Shown here: one piece after another, positions 59,405-64,000 of the stretch
How the letters are laid out: the number at the start of each line of letters is the position of its first letter
How positions within the stretch are numbered: position 1 is the stretch's first letter
Assembly (NCBI GenBank): GCA_963678675.1
Contig: OY783193.1
Coordinates: 3,355,501-3,419,500 of the forward strand
Source of the DNA: Xiphydria camelus
Lineage: Eukaryota; Arthropoda; Insecta; Hymenoptera; Xiphydriidae
Reading direction: 5' to 3'
Length of the DNA stretch: 64,000 nt
Notes under the pieces: generated by a model
What the model was told of the DNA's origin: nothing
The model's input: only the letters and a program-made list of their open reading frames with translations
Database searches by the model: none
Position numbers and translations under genes: made by a program

Positions 59405-60079
59405 TTCGTTGTTGTACGTGTAGGATTAATTTATATGTGAATAGAGACAATTATTTAGTCTCGAATAGGTAGGTACTTCATTATTTTGTACGATTTTAAT
59501 ACAATCGCGACGTGCAAAGTTGTACGTGTTTTTGAAACGGACCAATTTATTTTACATCGCATTGGTTCGAAAGCATTTCAAGATTTTCGGGCGCAATCCA
59601 AGTAGAAAAAGATATCTGTCAGACATCTACGCGCTGTCTATTTATATCTAGATTTCAACCACAAATATAGATGTCATTTTTTAGACGTATAGACATCTTG
59701 TAGATGACGAATCTTATTACGGACACCTTCTGCTATTTGGGAAAGTTCTGACTAATTGCGTTCGATCATTACTTTTCGAAGACACCCTTACAACGTTCCT
59801 CCGAACTCCCGGCTAACTCGTCGCTATCCAAATCCTCGATAGATATACGTCGCCGCGCGGATGAGATATTCTCGATGTAAACGATCGCACGTTCGAAGGA
59901 ACCGCCATGCATCATTCTTGGCCGCCAGGAAACATACTGCGGAGTCGAAATTTTGGCGCGTCGCCAACCCTACGAGCACGCAACCCCTCGTACCGACCCG
60001 TATACGTGTTCCGAGACGTCCCGTTGGAGTCGTCAACTGGAAGTTGCCCCCGCACCCTGGATTCTCTCGATACACTCAC
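59405..60079. other. Spacer between the converging transporter and beta-galactosidase genes
   Basis: No exon was recognised on either strand. In particular, no second beta-galactosidase exon was found downstream of the orphan exon on the minus strand. Short repeats of agacatct and agatgtc lie at 59610-59710. Confidence 0.6.
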
Positions 60080-60387
60080 GTTTCCACGGCATTTAAGCCA
60101 GCAGCTCGCGCTCTTCGCAGTCTGTCCCTCCAGTACGCTTTGGGAACTCGAAAATAGTGTATCCCACCACTGTGAATAGCTATTTCCCTTCCATTCAGAC
60201 AGAATCCATCTCCCCTCGCTTCCGAACCCGTCAAATTATCAGATGACGCGCAATACTCGTATACGGTCGGAAGATCCCCTTCGACTTTCGACTCCAAACG
60301 ACCAACAGACGCGTGTAAAAGTAATAACAGCGTTACGCGCGGAAAAGTCTCACGGTAACTACGACGAAGCTGGTCGTTCATTTCCAT
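60080..60387 (-). pseudogene. Isolated first exon of a second beta-galactosidase-like gene
   Basis: The minus-strand exon runs from the ATG at 60385-60387 to a GTGAGT donor beginning at 60079. It encodes MEMNDQLRRS..., a hydrophobic signal-like stretch (VTLLLLLHASVG), and then the GH35 start: LPTVYEYC, FCLNGREIAIHSGGIHYFRV and [15 protein letters not shown]. It ends in the same phase (2) and at the same residue as exon 1 of the neighbouring beta-galactosidase gene (63259-63458), so the two exons are tandem duplicates. The frame is intact and the donor is good, but no matching second exon ([10 protein letters not shown]) was seen anywhere to the left on this strand; the converging transporter gene begins 700 bases away. 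Either the copy lost its other exons, or they lie beyond a very long intron. A live short transcript is not excluded. Confidence 0.65.
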
Positions 60388-60678
60388 GAAACTTGTTTTA
60401 TGTCGAAGTTATCGCGGACATAGTGATTGCCACGCTCAGCTCTCGACTCGCACTATTTTGCCCGCTTGCTACAAACGATGTACCTGTATAATCGCCATCG
60501 GAGTGAACGGATTTATCGTCTCGATAAAAAGATACGCAAAGTAAAAATGTGACGTGCATGTAATTACTGTTAAGTGCAGACGGCTTTCGCATAGACGACT
60601 GCATTACTCTTCGTTAATATGAATAATTTCACGGAATTCATCGGGGTGAACGCGTAGTTATTCAGCTTCGAGCCATTC

Positions 60679-60684
60679 TTTATT
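60679..60684 (-). terminator. Poly(A) signal of the beta-galactosidase-like gene
   Basis: On the minus strand AATAAA lies about 134 bases after the stop codon (60818-60820). It is the nearest clear match on that strand. Confidence 0.45.
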
Positions 60685-60817
60685 TCGAGTAATACCGGTG
60701 TAGAAGACGATACAAAAACTAATACAATTTCATTTTATATCTTACTACAAAATAAATGGAATATCGTGTTTCGATATTTCTTAACATGTCAGTAAATTCT
60801 CCTTGAAAGCACCATGA

Positions 60818-63458
60818 TTAAAATTCCGACTTGAGTGGTCCCAAGATGGGATGATCCCGAAAACGCAAGTCCGAATTCGATTGGAAGTGTTCGAACGCGA
60901 GAATCTCGTTCGGTCCACTTTTCAAAAATGGTGCCGGAAGATACAGAGTCTTTTGCGGCCCCAGGTTGCAGTATCTTCCGAGGTTGAACCCGTTGACGAA
61001 GACCAAGCCCTTGAACCAATCGGACTGATCGATGAAAGTATCTCGCGGCTCCTCTACGTCCAGGATGAATTTAGAAATAGTAGGACCCTTTGCGTTCGCT
61101 GGAGCACCGTCTCTCCAACCGGTCAAGGACTCTACCCATTTCCTTTTGAATTCGAGCGCATAGATATCCCAATCGGACAGAGCTTTGCCGTCGAGCAGCA
61201 CGGGTCCCTGGCCTAAACCTTTCTTCTGCGCGAGAAATTGAGGAATATAACCAAAGTTGACGCGTGCCCAATTCTCCACGACGAGGTCTAAAGTCTTCTC
61301 TCCTCGACTGCTCGTCTCCAATACCAATTCGGCGTCTCTGAAAGGCGAATAAATGTTCGCGAACGCTTGTCGTTTTTGCGTTCGCTTAGTTGAAAGGCGA
61401 TAGCGGACTTACTTTTGCTTCCAGTACCCGAAATCGTGAATGTCCTCCTTGGATGTTAGAACTTTGCTTTCGAGCTTCCCATCGACCAGAACCATCAATG
61501 TGTCATGTACGTGTCCCGTAAGTTTTATGACTGATTTTTCCTGCAGCTGCACTTTTTTTCTGTAGACGATGTAACCGTACGATTGACCATTCCCGCCATT
61601 GATAGGTAGATCTTCCATCGTAGCGACGTTTAACAGTTTGACCTTCGACTCTGAACTCTGTACGCGTACATTTCGTTTTTGTCGAATTGCCGAGCTTGCG
61701 ATGAGGTATTACTCTGAGAGCTATGTATTTACCACTTGATCCAAGATATCCTCGTACGTTAGGTGGGCGGCAACTCGAAGGGTAGGATATGCAACTTTTT
61801 TCGATTCCAAAGGTAACTCGGGTAATCGCGTCTTAACTTTCTGATGCTCGGCTAGAAGTTTGACAGTTTTGTAGAACTTTTCCGTATAATCGCCAGCCTC
61901 CGACAATGGCGCGTCATAATCTAAAAGTAGAAATAATGTAGGTAAACAGCGGCACGCGTGCCATTGCACCTATCGATTGTCAGCGAGTACAAAATTCTCG
62001 CAATCACCATAACTCGTTACGTCTGGCTCGTACTCGTCCTTATCAATATTAGCGCCGTTCATGAACGCAAAATTGGTCCCACCGTGGAACATGTACAAAT
62101 TTACGGACGCCGGAAATTTGAGAATCCTCTCGAGAACATCGCTGTAATCTGTGAATCGATCGCTATTAATTCCATTCGATCAGTGGATGTCGAGTTCTAA
62201 TAAAAAAAAAATACCGTCCACCGATTCGGTTTCATGATAAGGTACCATCCAGTGGTCGAACCAGCCAGTCCAGTACTCGGTAACCAACAGAGGCTTGTTT
62301 GGTTGCAATTCTTTTAGAATATTCAATTCCAGTTCTGGGTCTTCCTTGATGTTTGCGGTTTGCAAAACACCCGGTATACTGCCCGTATCGCGATGTATGT
62401 GCGGAGAGTCAGACGTGAAGAACAATTCGACTAAACCGTGTTTTGTGAAGATATTTTGCAGGGATTTCATGTATTCGATATCGGGCTTCATCGTGTCAGA
62501 GCCGACGGAACCGTATTCATTTTCGATCTGAAAAAAAAATGAAAAGTTGAGTAAGCATTTGAATCGCCATCATTTTCATTCGGTAGCGCCACCGCGGCAG
62601 TGGTTGCACGTACCTGGAATGCAATGATTGGTCCACCTTTGGTAAACTGCAGATCCGTAAACAGTGGCAATAACCGCGCAAAATAGTCGGTCACTCTTTT
62701 CATAAATTTCGGTTCCGAAGTTCTAATTACAAGGCCCTCCTCGTTTAGGAGCCAACTGAAAGGTGGAAAGTGTTGATTAATTCGAAAGTGGACAAGTGTA
62801 AAGCGTTAATTGGTGCGTCAGTGAGTGCTTACCTTGGGAGACCACCAAATTCCCATTCTGAACAAATGTAAGGACCTGGTCTGAGGATTACGAAAAGATC
62901 CTCCTTTCGCGCCATTTTGATGAATTTCACGACGTCGAGAAATTCGGAAAAGTCATTTTCACCATCTCCAAAATCATACATGCCACGTCGGGGTTCGTGC
63001 AAGTTCCATGGTACGTAACTAGAATTTAAGTCACACGAAATTTGGTATGGGAAGAACAAATTTACAAAGCGTTCCTATCCAATTTGGCTGACTTAATTTT
63101 TTTAAACAGCAGTCCATATTTTTGCCACAATGGAATAATTAGCAATTCATGGTTCAAGGAAACATAGCACTCGAGTCGGTCTAAGTTTTAACAATTTTTA
63201 TTGTCTTTTTTTTTTAAATGTACATAGGTATAATAGCACATAAATCGATAATACTAACGTTTCAACGGCATTTAAACCAGCAGCCCTTGCTTTTCGCAGT
63301 CTGTCTCCCCAATATGCCTTGGGAACTCGAAAGTAGTGAATCGCACCACTGTGTATACTGATTTCCTTGCCGTTGAGATAAAATCCATTCGCTGTGGGAT
63401 TCAGTCCCGACTTTATTTCCGAGGATACGTAATACTCGTATAAGGTTGGAAGAACCAT
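60818..63458 (-). CDS. Beta-galactosidase-1-like protein (GH35, GLB1L2/L3-like), 644 aa
   Basis: Eight minus-strand exons: 63259-63458, 62833-63018, 62614-62755, 62215-62527, 62008-62148, 61733-61920, 61413-61657 and 60818-61337. They total 1935 nt with consistent phases and GT-AG borders. GH35 hallmarks are [21 protein letters not shown] (67-76), [24 protein letters not shown] (177-182; E180 is the expected acid/base) and [11 protein letters not shown] (E260 is the expected nucleophile). Later come [33 protein letters not shown] and [15 protein letters not shown]. The length and wording match human GLB1L2 well. The enzyme should remove terminal beta-galactose from glycans or glycolipids, in the lysosome or outside the cell. 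From this ATG there is no signal peptide. The frame stays open about 120 bases further upstream without another ATG, so a signal-bearing 5' exon may lie right of 63458. GRYCN replaces the usual GRYWN. Confidence 0.92.
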
Positions 63459-63780
63459 ATTGATATAGGTATAAAAAATGAATGAAGAGCTAATTATATT
63501 TTCTTCTGATCGGTTTCCACAATAACACAGCGTCGAATCTATTCCGACCAGACGTAGTTTTATATTTACTTTATTTATCAGTTATCACGGTGCGACGACC
63601 GGGCGCGACTAAAATAATACGTTTGACAGTTCTTATCACACGTTATCAGTCCTTCGTTTACGTATCGTATGTAATACTAGCGAACTGCATTACCGACTGC
63701 GACACAATTACAAGTTTCGCGCGTTAATCGCTAGAGGAACGATATGCGATACTACGAAGTGCGCGAAACTGTGCGTAGTA

Positions 63781-63991
63781 CACCCTCGAGCTCAGATTCT
63801 AATCATGAGGAATTTACAAAATGTAATTTTTAAACGTAACAGCCAATTAGCAGTTGAATCTCATGCTTTCATTAGCCAGGGCAAAGGCCGCATTAGCTAA
63901 TGAAAGTATGAGATTTAATTGCTAATTGGCTGTTACGTTTAAAAATTACATTTTGAAAATTCCCCATGATTAGAATCTGAGCTCGAGGGTG
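63781..63991. mobile_element. 211-bp TA-flanked palindromic MITE
   Basis: Ends caccctcgagctcagattct and agaatctgagctcgagggtg. Arms of about 95 bases run to a loop near cagggcaaaggccgcatt, and TA flanks both sides (63779-63780, 63992-63993). It lies about 320 bases upstream of the beta-galactosidase ATG on that gene's strand, so it may sit in its promoter or in a 5' intron. Confidence 0.85.
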
Positions 63992-64000
63992 TAGATGGTG

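Overview
The window reads as part of an insect nuclear genome, most likely hymenopteran and perhaps an ant. The evidence is genes split by GT-AG introns, CpG-rich intergenic DNA, a very high load of short inverted-repeat (MITE-like) elements, a short interstitial run of the arthropod telomere motif (AACCT x4), and protein families typical of insects. The species call is inference. No rRNA, tRNA or CRISPR was recognised.

Layout. (1) 1-14,430, plus strand: the 3' part of a gene for a single-pass membrane protein related to the FNDC4/FNDC5 (irisin precursor) family. Four coding exons are visible (3942-4061, 4733-4870, 7048-7244, 12839-13639). The last encodes a long cytoplasmic tail with seven cysteine-containing repeats; the start of the gene lies left of the window. 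(2) 14.4-24.3 kb: intergenic, mostly inverted-repeat elements and GC-rich dispersed repeats. (3) 24,325-28,577, minus strand: a three-exon gene assembled here from splice phase, encoding an 83-residue His/Pro-rich microprotein with one C-terminal membrane segment. (4) 28.6-44.3 kb: intergenic, packed with nested transposon remnants, including TTAA-flanked and TA-flanked elements whose empty sites can be compared. (5) 44,361-59,404, plus strand: a complete ten-exon gene for a 534-residue sugar transporter of the major facilitator superfamily (Tret1/GLUT-like), with a TATA/Inr core promoter and a poly(A) signal. (6) 60,080-60,387, minus strand: an intact but isolated first exon of a second beta-galactosidase-like gene. 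(7) 60,818-63,458, minus strand: an eight-exon beta-galactosidase-1-like (GH35) gene, 644 residues from the ATG chosen. (8) 63.5-64 kb: upstream DNA with a 211-bp TA-flanked inverted repeat.

The transporter and the beta-galactosidase converge tail to tail, and both act on carbohydrates; nothing else in the sequence ties them together. The FNDC-like gene, the microprotein gene and the transporter are far apart and show no sign of shared control.

The non-coding DNA is unusual for the number of elements inserted inside other elements. At 42 kb at least four inverted repeats are nested. At 32.0, 33.6, 35.5 and 46.3 kb an inserted element interrupts an older repeat whose uninterrupted copy or opposite arm is also in the window, so target-site duplications (TA or TTAA) can be read directly.
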